A DNA stretch of 64,000 bases. It comes from an uncultured Bacteroidales bacterium (GTDB lineage: Bacteria; Bacteroidota; Bacteroidia; Bacteroidales; Bacteroidaceae). Below are positions 1 to 6,500 of this stretch, in pieces. Both the position numbers and the translations under genes were made by a program. Location of the stretch: the NCBI GenBank assembly GCA_902799655.1, contig CADCBH010000010.1, positions 29,572 through 93,571 on the forward strand, in the 5' to 3' direction. A model generated the notes under the pieces. It did not search any database. It was not told where the DNA came from and worked only from the letters and a program-made list of their open reading frames with translations. The stretch's first letter is position 1; the number at the start of each line of letters is the position of its first letter.

Positions 1-2
1 AC

Positions 3-485
3 ACCTGGTCAGATACCTATCGTACTGACTCAGAGTCAGATCGCGAGATGAACCGCCATACTGAGGAGACCCTCAAGGGCGTTGCAACCCTGAAGCTGGG
101 TGCCGAGGTCAAGCTCGACCCTAAGATGGCTATCCGCTTTGGCTACAACTACCTCTCGCCCATGTATAAGGAGACAGGCTCTAAGGACTTCGATCTCGAC
201 TCCTATGGCACCAACTGCAGCTCAGCCACCGACTATACCAACTGGCTGGAGACCCATCGCTTCACCTGCGGTATTGGCTTCCGCTTCGACAAGTTCAACC
301 TCGATGTCGCCTATCAGTACAGCACCCGCAAGGGCGAGTTCCATCCCTTCCAGAATGCCTGGGGCGACTACAACTATATTGAAGATGGCAACAAGGTCAC
401 CGAACAGATTGACATCACGTCGCCTACCGTCAATGTCAGCAACAAGCGCCACCAGTTGCTGCTCACCCTCGGATACACCTTCTAA
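3..485 (+). CDS. Outer-membrane beta-barrel protein, C-terminal part (5' end outside window)
   Basis: The frame is open from the first bases of the window, so the gene starts upstream; the Met at 48 is internal. The visible 160 residues alternate polar and aromatic residues in short strands (RFGYNYLSPMYK, FTCGIGFRF, FNLDVAYQYS) and end LLLTLGYTF, a C-terminal Phe as expected of outer-membrane barrels recognised by the Bam machinery. The pattern resembles the end of OmpP1/FadL or hemin-receptor type barrels of Bacteroidales, but the diagnostic N-terminus is missing, so substrate is unknown. A strong hairpin terminator follows within 25 bases, so this is the last gene of its transcript. Confidence 0.7.
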   Translation, partial: TWSDTYRTDSESDREMNRHTEETLKGVATLKLGAEVKLDPKMAIRFGYNYLSPMYKETGSKDFDLDSYGTNCSSATDYTNWLETHRFTCGIGFRFDKFNLDVAYQYSTRKGEFHPFQNAWGDYNYIEDGNKVTEQIDITSPTVNVSNKRHQLLLTLGYTF

Positions 486-507
486 GAATTTCTGATAGAA
501 TAATACA

Positions 508-545
508 AAAGACCGCTTAGGAATCGCTCCTAAGCGGTCTTTTTC
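508..545 (+). terminator. Rho-independent terminator of the barrel gene
   Basis: A perfect 15-bp stem (AAAGACCGCTTAGGA with its complement) around a 6-base loop is followed by a T-rich run. It lies 23 bases after the barrel stop codon. Because the arms begin with A and end with T it may also stop the minus-strand transcript arriving from the smalltalk/HU genes. Confidence 0.9.
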
Positions 546-566
546 TTACATCTGACTTCAGACATC

Positions 567-683
567 TTACATCGCGAAGGGTCCATGCCCCATGCACGAG
601 GTGGTAGTCAGCGCAGTGGCTGCTGCCGTGATGGCTGCTACTATGACCTTCAGCAGCACATCCCAAAATCTTGAATTCTTCAT
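567..683 (-). CDS. Small 'smalltalk'-type protein, 38 aa
   Basis: Translates to a short peptide starting MKNSRFWDVLLKVIVAAIT, then AAATALTTTSC and MGHGPFAM. It has a charged/aromatic start, one hydrophobic Ala-rich segment and a Cys, the layout of the Bacteroidales 'smalltalk' mini-proteins, which are usually found beside HU-like genes and phage-type lysis or P5-like genes. GGAAG lies just before the ATG. It follows the HU-like gene on the same strand with about 100 bases of G-rich repeat between. The family's function is unknown; the hydrophobic segment suggests a membrane peptide. The assignment is from sequence layout and neighbourhood. Confidence 0.65.
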   Translation of the reverse strand: MKNSRFWDVLLKVIVAAITAAATALTTTSCMGHGPFAM

Positions 684-718
684 AGTTCTTCCGTTTTTGT
701 TAAGTTAGTAATGTTTTT

Positions 719-783
719 CGAAGTACCCCCTCCTTTCAGGGAGGGGGCAGGGGGTAGGCCTTAGGGAGGGGGCAGGGGGTAGG
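719..783. repeat. G-rich direct repeat between smalltalk and HU-like genes
   Basis: Two direct copies of GGGAGGGGGCAGGGGGTAGG lie side by side after a CCCCCTCC segment that can pair with the first copy. The second copy ends just before the HU-like stop codon. The same C/G-rich palindrome style recurs as an in-frame insert in the UDP-glucose dehydrogenase gene near 60870. Confidence 0.75.
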
Positions 784-1341
784 CTAATCTCCTTCGTTGT
801 AGTCGCCTCCGGAGTTACCACCGCCATTGTCGCCACCAGAGGTGCCGCCGTTGCCGCCCTGCGATCCGTTGTTCCCTGATTCCGTGGTTCCGGTTTCCTC
901 CCCCGTCAGCTCACTATACAGCTGCGTGCTCAGGCTCACAGAGTCGCGCATAGAGCGTGCCTTGTACATCGACTTGCGGCTCTGGTCAGCCAGGAAGGCG
1001 ATACCCACACGGGTGATGTTCTCAGACGGACTGTAGTCCTTGGCGTTGTCAACGCCCTCGCTGGTCAGAGTGGGGTAGAGCGTGCCGATACCGTCCAGCT
1101 TCACCTTATGACCATCCGCCAGCATCTCCTGCATGCACGTCTTCAGCTTAGTAATCACACCGATCACCACGTCCTCCGTGTACACAGAGCCATGCTTCAT
1201 GATGTGCTCGGCCATGTCGTCTAGCGACAGCGTCTTACGATAGATGATCTTGCCGTAGGTCTTCTGAACCTTCTTGCGTGTGTTGTCACCGTCCTTCACC
1301 TGTACAGTACGCTGAATCTTCTGAATTTGAATTTCTCCCAT
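784..1341 (-). CDS. HU-like DNA-binding protein with Gly-rich tail
   Basis: 185 residues. The first 130 resemble the Bacteroidetes-specific HU-related family (histone-like): an N-terminal KIQRTVQVKDGDN and YGKIIYRKTLSLDDMAEHI segment, then a central HU-type body with KVKLDGIGTLYPTL where HU has its dimer core and beta-arm base. Residues from about 150 are a low-complexity Gly/Ser/Asn/Asp tail (GSQGGNGGTSGGDNGGG). Such tailed HU relatives usually sit with VirE/DUF3987, smalltalk and P5/amidase genes; here smalltalk is directly downstream, while prim-pol/DUF3987 and P5-like genes are about 22 kb away. A TAATTTTG promoter lies 160 bases upstream and a 38-codon reading frame occupies the leader. 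Confidence 0.8.
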   Translation of the reverse strand: MGEIQIQKIQRTVQVKDGDNTRKKVQKTYGKIIYRKTLSLDDMAEHIMKHGSVYTEDVVIGVITKLKTCMQEMLADGHKVKLDGIGTLYPTLTSEGVDNAKDYSPSENITRVGIAFLADQSRKSMYKARSMRDSVSLSTQLYSELTGEETGTTESGNNGSQGGNGGTSGGDNGGGNSGGDYNEGD

Positions 1342-1375
1342 AGTTGTAATTTTTTTTAATGGTTAATGTTTAATG

Positions 1376-1492
1376 TTAATTGGTTATTGGTTTTTGTCTC
1401 TTCGGTCCACTCGTCGTTACTCTTATTTCGTTACGTCGTTTCTCCGCGGCTGACCCGTCGTTTCGCTCATCGCAACTCGTCGTTTCTCTCAT
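1376..1492 (-). CDS. Possible leader ORF upstream of the HU-like gene, 38 aa
   Basis: An ATG 8 bases after the TAATTTTG box opens a 38-codon frame (MRETTSCDERNDGSAAEK..., rich in Arg, Thr, Glu) that ends 34 bases before the HU-like start. At the DNA level the region holds four copies of an AACGACG-containing repeat, so the frame may be a by-product of the repeat. It could be a leaderless regulatory peptide; nothing known matches. Confidence 0.3.
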   Translation of the reverse strand: MRETTSCDERNDGSAAEKRRNEIRVTTSGPKRQKPITN

Positions 1493-1500
1493 TGACGATG

Positions 1501-1508
1501 CAAAATTA
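1501..1508 (-). promoter_or_regulatory. -7 promoter box for the HU-like gene
   Basis: TAATTTTG on the minus strand matches the Bacteroidetes TAnnTTTG -7 element. It would start a leader of about 155 nt in front of the HU-like gene. Confidence 0.55.
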
Positions 1509-1612
1509 ATAAAAATAGAGATACGATGCAAGCATTTTCGGATTTTATTTCCAATTTATTTTGAAGTGTTAATTTGTAAATAATAATAACTTTCATTTTA
1601 CCTTGTAGCTGA

Positions 1613-1801
1613 TGACCTAACGTACTAACGACCTAACCTCCTCACATTTGTGTTTGTTTACTGTAACCTAACGAGAATCTATTATATTAATTTTATATAT
1701 ATTACAATATATATTAAATATAGAATATATATAATAGTCCTGTTAGCCTAACATGCAGAATTCCTAATGTGAGTACGTTAGGTCGTTAGGTTGTTAGGTC
1801 A
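1613..1801. repeat. Long inverted repeat with AT-rich core
   Basis: Two 36-base arms (1613-1648 and 1766-1801) are inverted copies with about five mismatches, built from CCTAAC/CTAACG units. Inside them is a second inverted pair containing TCTATTATAT and ATATAATAG, and an almost pure A/T centre near 1685-1735. The arm sequence ACCTAACGTACTCACATTAG recurs exactly at about 26002-26021, between the prim-pol and P5-like genes. The remaining intergenic sequence from 1342 to 2062 holds only the HU leader, this element and the LytTR upstream region. Function unknown: origin-like, attachment or regulatory roles are all possible. Confidence 0.75.
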
Positions 1802-1829
1802 ATAGAACTTGTGTACTCCCTTAGAAAAA

Positions 1830-1943
1830 GTTGAATGGTTTTTACTTAAACCCTGCCATAGGTTGAATGCCTGTTTGGTACATTAATCCTTATCCCTGGC
1901 AGAAGTTGAATCATTCTCTCTTAACCCTTGTTCTTGTTGAATA
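1830..1943 (+). promoter_or_regulatory. Four direct GTTGAAT repeats upstream of the LytTR gene
   Basis: GTTGAAT occurs at 1830, 1862, 1905 and 1936. The spacings of 32, 43 and 31 bases are close to 3, 4 and 3 helical turns, putting the repeats on one DNA face. LytTR proteins bind short direct repeats with turn-spaced copies, so an autoregulatory operator is plausible but unproven. Confidence 0.45.
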
Positions 1944-2006
1944 GGCTCCGCGGAAAGTCGTTCAATCATATACATGACTACTCTTGCTGAAAAAGCTTTT
2001 AAAAAA

Positions 2007-2038
2007 TTTGTTTTATTCAAATTTCTTTCCTATCTTTG
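2007..2038 (+). promoter_or_regulatory. Promoter of the LytTR/FHA signalling operon
   Basis: TTTG at 2007-2010 and TATCTTTG at 2031-2038, separated by 20 bases, match the Bacteroidetes -33/-7 promoter. The LytTR start codon is 25 bases downstream of the -7 box. Confidence 0.7.
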
Positions 2039-2062
2039 CACTGATAAAATTACTGAAGACCT

Positions 2063-2428
2063 ATGACTGAGCAAAGAGTCTATTTTAATTCACGAGATAA
2101 GTTGATTCGTCTTGATGTACAGAAAATAGTGTATTTTGAGGGCGATGGCAACTATACGTATATCGTTACTGCTAATAAGCATAAGGTCTGCGTTACGCTT
2201 AACTTGGCACATACTGAGGAAGCATTGGCAGCACAATTAGGTAGCAATGCCAGACAGTTTATGCGTATAGGAAAGCGGTTTATCGTCAATATGAATTATA
2301 TCTACCAGATAGATATCCAGAAACAGACTTTGATGCTATCAGACTGCGAGCGCTTTTTGTTCCAAATGCCAGTATCGAAGGAAGCATTGAAAACAGTCAA
2401 GGATCTTGTAATAAAGACAAAAATCTAA
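2063..2428 (+). CDS. LytTR-domain DNA-binding regulator
   Basis: 121 residues made almost entirely of a LytTR domain: YFNSRDKLIRLDVQKIVYFEGDGNYTYIV at the start, then the typical FMRIGKRFIVNMNYIYQID segment and a C-terminal LFQMPVSKEALKTVKDLV. There is no receiver domain, so its activity is not controlled by a classical His-Asp relay in the same chain. It is the first gene of the FHA/PP2C/kinase locus, six bases before the FHA gene, and phased repeats lie in front of it. It is the natural transcription output or autoregulator of the locus; phosphorylation by the neighbouring kinases is an inference. Confidence 0.85.
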   Translation: MTEQRVYFNSRDKLIRLDVQKIVYFEGDGNYTYIVTANKHKVCVTLNLAHTEEALAAQLGSNARQFMRIGKRFIVNMNYIYQIDIQKQTLMLSDCERFLFQMPVSKEALKTVKDLVIKTKI

Positions 2429-2434
2429 ATCATT

Positions 2435-3115
2435 ATGGAAATAATAATAGGAAGAAATCAAAGTACTCGACAATTAACCATCATCAAAGATGGTGTAGAG
2501 AGAGCTTATGGCCAGCCGAATAGTGTGCCTACAGATGTCAGTCGCCATCACCTTTCTCTACAACCTGCGGGTGCGGGTAAATGGAAGGTTAAGAATCTGA
2601 ATGAGCGTAATGTTACCTTTGTGAATGGTATTGCGATAGAAAGCAAGACTGTTTCAGAGAGTGATAAGATAGAATTGGGCAACTCTCACTATCTCTTTAG
2701 TTGGAGCGCTTTACAGGAACCAAAGGTGGAAATTGCTGATATACGCCCATTAAAGAAAATATGGGAAAGATATGATGAGCAACGCTTGGAGTTCCAAATA
2801 GCAGAGCGAAAGTTCAATGCAGCTCGCTCTGCAACTGGTATTATCACTATGCTGGCGATTGCCTGTAGTTTTATCCTTGGCCACGGGCCTGTCTATATTA
2901 TCCTTTACGCTTTGGCTATTGGCATTTCTTTGCTCTTTACGTTTCTGGCATATCAGAAGTCCTCAGATGTTCCTCGGCAGCAGCGTGAAATGAATAAAGA
3001 TTTCCAGAAGAATTATGTTTGCCCTAAGTGTGGACATTTTATGGGCTTTACGGATTACGACATCCTAACCCAAAGTGATGCCTGTCCTTACTGCAAAACG
3101 AAATACAAAAAGTGA
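2435..3115 (+). CDS. FHA-domain membrane protein with C-terminal zinc ribbon
   Basis: 226 residues. Residues 1-90 form an FHA domain (IIIGRNQST, then SRHHLSLQ, then an Asn-containing NLNERNVTFVNG loop), which reads phospho-threonine. A helical linker leads to two membrane segments around 135-180 (IITMLAIACSFIL; YIILYALAIGISLLFTF). The C-terminus holds two CxxC pairs (CPKC and CPYC) forming a zinc ribbon. Both soluble ends are expected in the cytoplasm. The operon position between LytTR and the caspase/PP2C genes suggests it recruits phosphorylated kinase tails at the inner membrane. Confidence 0.85.
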   Translation: MEIIIGRNQSTRQLTIIKDGVERAYGQPNSVPTDVSRHHLSLQPAGAGKWKVKNLNERNVTFVNGIAIESKTVSESDKIELGNSHYLFSWSALQEPKVEIADIRPLKKIWERYDEQRLEFQIAERKFNAARSATGIITMLAIACSFILGHGPVYIILYALAIGISLLFTFLAYQKSSDVPRQQREMNKDFQKNYVCPKCGHFMGFTDYDILTQSDACPYCKTKYKK

Positions 3116-3184
3116 TTTCGTACAGATAAGTGGGTGTTTCCTACAGAATCTTATATAAAAGATTAAACGAAACCAAAATATTAC

Positions 3185-3192
3185 TAATTTTG
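3185..3192 (+). promoter_or_regulatory. -7 box before the acidic membrane protein gene
   Basis: TAATTTTG lies 28 bases before the ATG at 3220, giving a likely internal promoter for the downstream part of the signalling locus. No clear -33 TTG is seen at the right distance. Confidence 0.5.
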
Positions 3193-3219
3193 CAACGTAA
3201 AACATAAAACTATTATATT

Positions 3220-4032
3220 ATGAACGAGACAACGATTTTAGAGAAGCGTCCAACAGCTAAGGGACAGCAAGAGACAAAGAAAGAGGGTGGCGCATGGAAA
3301 CATGTAACACTGGGTGGTGTATCTGGTATCTTTATGGGTGCAGGCTTGCTATACGCAGGTCAGGCAGTAGCCCAACCTGCTAGTGAAGAACCTGTAGCAG
3401 AAGAAGCTGAAGAGCAGACTGCTGATGTTCAGGTAGCAGAGTCAAGCCTGCAGGTGGCAGCATCCCACGACGACCTGTCGTTTGGCGAAGCTTTCGCAGC
3501 AGCTCGTGCAGAGGTTGGTCCAGGTGGAGTGTTCTACTGGCATGGAGGTATTTATAATACCTATACTGCAGCAGAATGGAATGCGATGAGCGCAGACCAG
3601 AAGCACGACTTCGCTCAGCAAGTACAACCAGAGATTGATGCTCATCATGTCAATACGCCTACTGATGCCCAGCCTGATGTGGCAGTTCAGACTGTTGAAG
3701 CTGATGTGCAGGTTGTAAACGAACATGATGCAGCCAACACCGTTCAGACAGACGATGCAGAAGTACACATTGTTGGTCAGGGAGAGATTGATGGTCACGC
3801 AGCAGTTGCTCTTGATTTGGATAATGATGGTAATGCTGATGTGGCAGTCATTGATATCAACGATAACAGGCAATTAGATGATGTAGATATTATCGTTGAC
3901 AACCAAGGCAACATGGCTCATATGGGCGATTTAGTGAATGAACCAGATCCCAACCAGCTGGCTGCAATGGAGACTCCCGATGTGGCTCCTGACATGCCCG
4001 ATTATATGAATGATGCTATGTTGGATGCATAA
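3220..4032 (+). CDS. Acidic single-pass membrane protein of the kinase locus, unknown function
   Basis: 270 residues. A Lys/Glu-rich N-terminus precedes one hydrophobic segment near residues 28-50 (HVTLGGVSGIFMGAGLLYAG), which could be an anchor or uncleaved signal. The rest is very acidic and Val/Ala/Gln-rich. Near 203-230 the sequence DLDNDGNADVAVIDIND resembles calcium-binding D-x-D-x-D-G loops, so an extracytoplasmic Ca-binding role is possible. No known family was recognised. Its stop codon overlaps the ATG of the caspase gene by one base, implying coupled translation and a shared job. Confidence 0.75.
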   Translation: MNETTILEKRPTAKGQQETKKEGGAWKHVTLGGVSGIFMGAGLLYAGQAVAQPASEEPVAEEAEEQTADVQVAESSLQVAASHDDLSFGEAFAAARAEVGPGGVFYWHGGIYNTYTAAEWNAMSADQKHDFAQQVQPEIDAHHVNTPTDAQPDVAVQTVEADVQVVNEHDAANTVQTDDAEVHIVGQGEIDGHAAVALDLDNDGNADVAVIDINDNRQLDDVDIIVDNQGNMAHMGDLVNEPDPNQLAAMETPDVAPDMPDYMNDAMLDA

Positions 4033-4742
4033 TGGTGAAAAGACTGTTGCTTGGAGTATGCATGCTACTTGGCATTGTGCTGCATGCTAATGCCAAGGTT
4101 TATCTTGTCAGCGTTGGCCTTGCCGACTATCCTGGTACGAAGAACGATCTTCGCATTAGCGATAACGATGCAAAAACCATTGCCAAGATATTCAATGCAA
4201 CGAAAGATGCAGATGTTCGCACCCTTACCAACGAAGAAGCCACGAGGTCTGCTTTGCTTAGCACCATGCAAACGTCTTTTGCTGAAGCAAATGATAATGA
4301 TGCTGTCATTCTCTATTTCAGCGGACATGGCGCTCCTGGTGCATTGGCCTGTTATGATGGCCTGCTGACTTATCAGCATATTTTCAAAAAAATGAAAGCT
4401 TGCAAAGCCAACAGAAAAATCATTCTCGTCGATGCTTGCTTTTCTGGTAAAATGCGAACAACAAGACAACAGTCAGGTAGTTATACCAATCAGAATGTGA
4501 TGCTGTTTCTCTCCTCCAGAACCACCGAGAAATCCTTAGAAACAGATTTCAAGAATAGCCTCTTCACCATCTTCTTAGAGCGAGGCCTTCGTGGTGGAGC
4601 AGATGTGAACAAAGACAGACACATTACCGCCCGTGAACTATACGATTTTGTTCATCAGGGAGTAATAAAAGCATCAAAGAATAGACAGCATCCAGTGATG
4701 TGGGGTAAGTTCGATAACAATATGACTATTATAAAGTGGTAA
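4032..4742 (+). CDS. Exported caspase-family (C14) protease
   Basis: 236 residues. Residues 1-21 are a signal peptide ending ANA (MVKRLLLGVCMLLGIVLHANA), then a p20-like caspase fold. The catalytic dyad is visible: His99 in YFSGHG and Cys136 in LVDACFSG. A later strand has FLSSRTTEKSLE, and the C-terminus resembles a short p10-like part (FTIFLERGLRGGAD...ELYDFV). Most bacterial caspase relatives in signalling or immune loci are cytoplasmic; this one appears to act outside the inner membrane. It is translationally coupled to the preceding acidic membrane protein, which may be its substrate or anchor (inference). Confidence 0.85.
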   Translation: MVKRLLLGVCMLLGIVLHANAKVYLVSVGLADYPGTKNDLRISDNDAKTIAKIFNATKDADVRTLTNEEATRSALLSTMQTSFAEANDNDAVILYFSGHGAPGALACYDGLLTYQHIFKKMKACKANRKIILVDACFSGKMRTTRQQSGSYTNQNVMLFLSSRTTEKSLETDFKNSLFTIFLERGLRGGADVNKDRHITARELYDFVHQGVIKASKNRQHPVMWGKFDNNMTIIKW

Positions 4743-4746
4743 AGGT

Positions 4747-5349
4747 ATGCAGATTAAAAGAATAAAATGCCCCAATTGCCAAACAGTTCTTGAAATAAAA
4801 AGCGCAAAGATTGAATCTGTTAAGCAGATTACTTGCCCGCACTGTAAGGCATCGCTTCAGGTGAAGTTCCCACCTCAACAAGCCCCATCAGGGGCTGAAA
4901 CCTGCTATGCTCCTAAAAAAACAGTTGCCAACAGTGGTGAAACACAGTTGGCAGGTGGCAATAATGGTGAAACACAGCTGGCAGGTGGCAGCCATGGCGC
5001 CACTCAATTGGCTACTCCTAAAGATAAGGCTCAGAGCAGCAGGGCTCGTCTTGTATTTGAGGATCATCCTTACTTCTTGGAAGAAGGTCAGAATATTATT
5101 GGTCGCAAGGGCAATACCTCAAAGGCTGACGTCCAGATTGCTACTGACGACCGCTATATGAGTCGCCAACACTGCAGTATTACAGTCACGACCTTGCCCG
5201 ATGGCGCCAAGAAAGCAGTACTTAGTAACTATCAGAATAAGAATCTGACCAGCATTGATGGTCAGGAAATTGAGACAGGCGATGCTATCCGCCTCGTCAA
5301 TGGTAACCGTATCACAATGGGCCATACTACAGTCACCTTCAAGGATTGA
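4747..5349 (+). CDS. Zinc-ribbon/FHA protein with three TQLA repeats
   Basis: 200 residues, no membrane segment. The N-terminal zinc ribbon has two CxxC pairs (CPNC and CPHC, residues about 9-36). A linker follows with three copies of a GETQLAGG-type repeat whose threonines are at 66, 76 and 86, an exact 10-residue period. Residues 98-200 are an FHA domain (NIIGRKG, YMSRQHCSI, NKNLTSIDG). The order 'Thr motif then FHA' recalls mycobacterial GarA, where the motif is phosphorylated and bound by its own FHA domain. The neighbouring PP2C and kinases make these threonines prime substrate candidates; that is an inference. Confidence 0.85.
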   Translation: MQIKRIKCPNCQTVLEIKSAKIESVKQITCPHCKASLQVKFPPQQAPSGAETCYAPKKTVANSGETQLAGGNNGETQLAGGSHGATQLATPKDKAQSSRARLVFEDHPYFLEEGQNIIGRKGNTSKADVQIATDDRYMSRQHCSITVTTLPDGAKKAVLSNYQNKNLTSIDGQEIETGDAIRLVNGNRITMGHTTVTFKD

Positions 5350-5381
5350 AATAATCAATTATTCATTGTCAATTATCACTT

Positions 5382-6500
5382 ATGAAAATCGAATTATATC
5401 CTTCATTGTCTATCCATGAGATAGGACAGCGTCCTAATCAAGAAGATACCATCACCCAATGGAACAATCGCCTCTTTGTATTGTGTGATGGCATGGGAGG
5501 ACACGAAAAGGGCGAGGTTGCCAGTCAAACAGTCTGTCAGTCGTTGGTTACTTGGTTTGAGCAGAACGTCAATCCAAATGAACCATTCGTTGATGAGCAA
5601 CTTCGTGAAGCTCTTAACTATGCTTATCAGCAATTGGATCAGTATGCTGATGGCAATCCCAAGCAAATGGGCACAACCCTCACCTTATTATATTTACATA
5701 AGCAGGGAGTGATAGCAGCACATATGGGTGATAGTCGTATCTACCATATTCGCCCAAATGTTGGAGTGCTCTATCAGTCTCGTGATCACTCATTGGCCTT
5801 TGACCTTTTCCAGTCTGGCGAGATTAGTTACGAAGAAATGATGAACTTCACGCAGAAGAATGTCATAACTCGTGCTATGACTCCTGGTGAGGACAATCGC
5901 CATCGCCCTGATATCATCCATATCTCAGATATTCAGGCAGACGATTATTTCTATATGTGCTCTGATGGCATGCTGGAGCAGATGAGTAATGATGAATTGG
6001 TGGATTTGTTGTCTTCTGACACAAAAGATGAAGAAAAACGACAACACTTGATATCAGCCACATCCAGCAACCAAGATAATCATAGCGCTTGGCTCATTCA
6101 CGTTAAAAAGGTCATTAAGGAATCTGGTGACGACCAATTAGTCAACGAAGAGCCAACCTCACGCTGTAATGCCATTAATATCTTGCCACAGATAGATGAG
6201 AACATCGATGTGCAGATTGTTGAGGACGATGTGGTTGTTGTGTCTGTTCCCCAAAAGTCCAAGAAGAGAAAGATAGCATATTTGAAATGGATTATTGCAG
6301 CAATCCTGTTTTTTATTATCATGACTGCAGCATGTTTCGTAGTATTTGATGATGAGGAGAAGAAAGATGATGAGATTGTCGATATGGAACAGATGATGAA
6401 TAAACCAATAAAGCCTTCACCGACGAAAAAAGCCACAAAAGACACCGTACATAATAACGCGAAAATTGTAAATCGAGATGACTCAGCAAGACATAAATAG
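5382..6500 (+). CDS. PP2C-family Ser/Thr phosphatase with C-terminal membrane anchor
   Basis: 372 residues. The PP2C signature is intact: NQED at 19-22, CDGMGGH at 35-41, later GDSRIY, SRDHS, and CSDGM near residue 195, with acidic residues for two metal ions. Residues about 297-317 are a transmembrane segment (WIIAAILFFIIMTAACFVVF) followed by a short acidic/Lys tail, so the catalytic domain is cytoplasmic and tethered. The 3' end overlaps the first kinase gene by 23 bases, a common PP2C-kinase coupling. It should dephosphorylate the kinases and FHA proteins of this locus. The intergenic sequence just before it contains a CAATTATTCATTGTCAATTATC repeat-like tract. Confidence 0.92.
   Translation: MKIELYPSLSIHEIGQRPNQEDTITQWNNRLFVLCDGMGGHEKGEVASQTVCQSLVTWFEQNVNPNEPFVDEQLREALNYAYQQLDQYADGNPKQMGTTLTLLYLHKQGVIAAHMGDSRIYHIRPNVGVLYQSRDHSLAFDLFQSGEISYEEMMNFTQKNVITRAMTPGEDNRHRPDIIHISDIQADDYFYMCSDGMLEQMSNDELVDLLSSDTKDEEKRQHLISATSSNQDNHSAWLIHVKKVIKESGDDQLVNEEPTSRCNAINILPQIDENIDVQIVEDDVVVVSVPQKSKKRKIAYLKWIIAAILFFIIMTAACFVVFDDEEKKDDEIVDMEQMMNKPIKPSPTKKATKDTVHNNAKIVNRDDSARHK

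Noticed and set aside
1380-1583. 67-codon plus-strand frame in the HU leader
   Set aside because: Covers the repeat region with a low-quality translation and no promoter; the minus-strand frame fits the transcript direction better.
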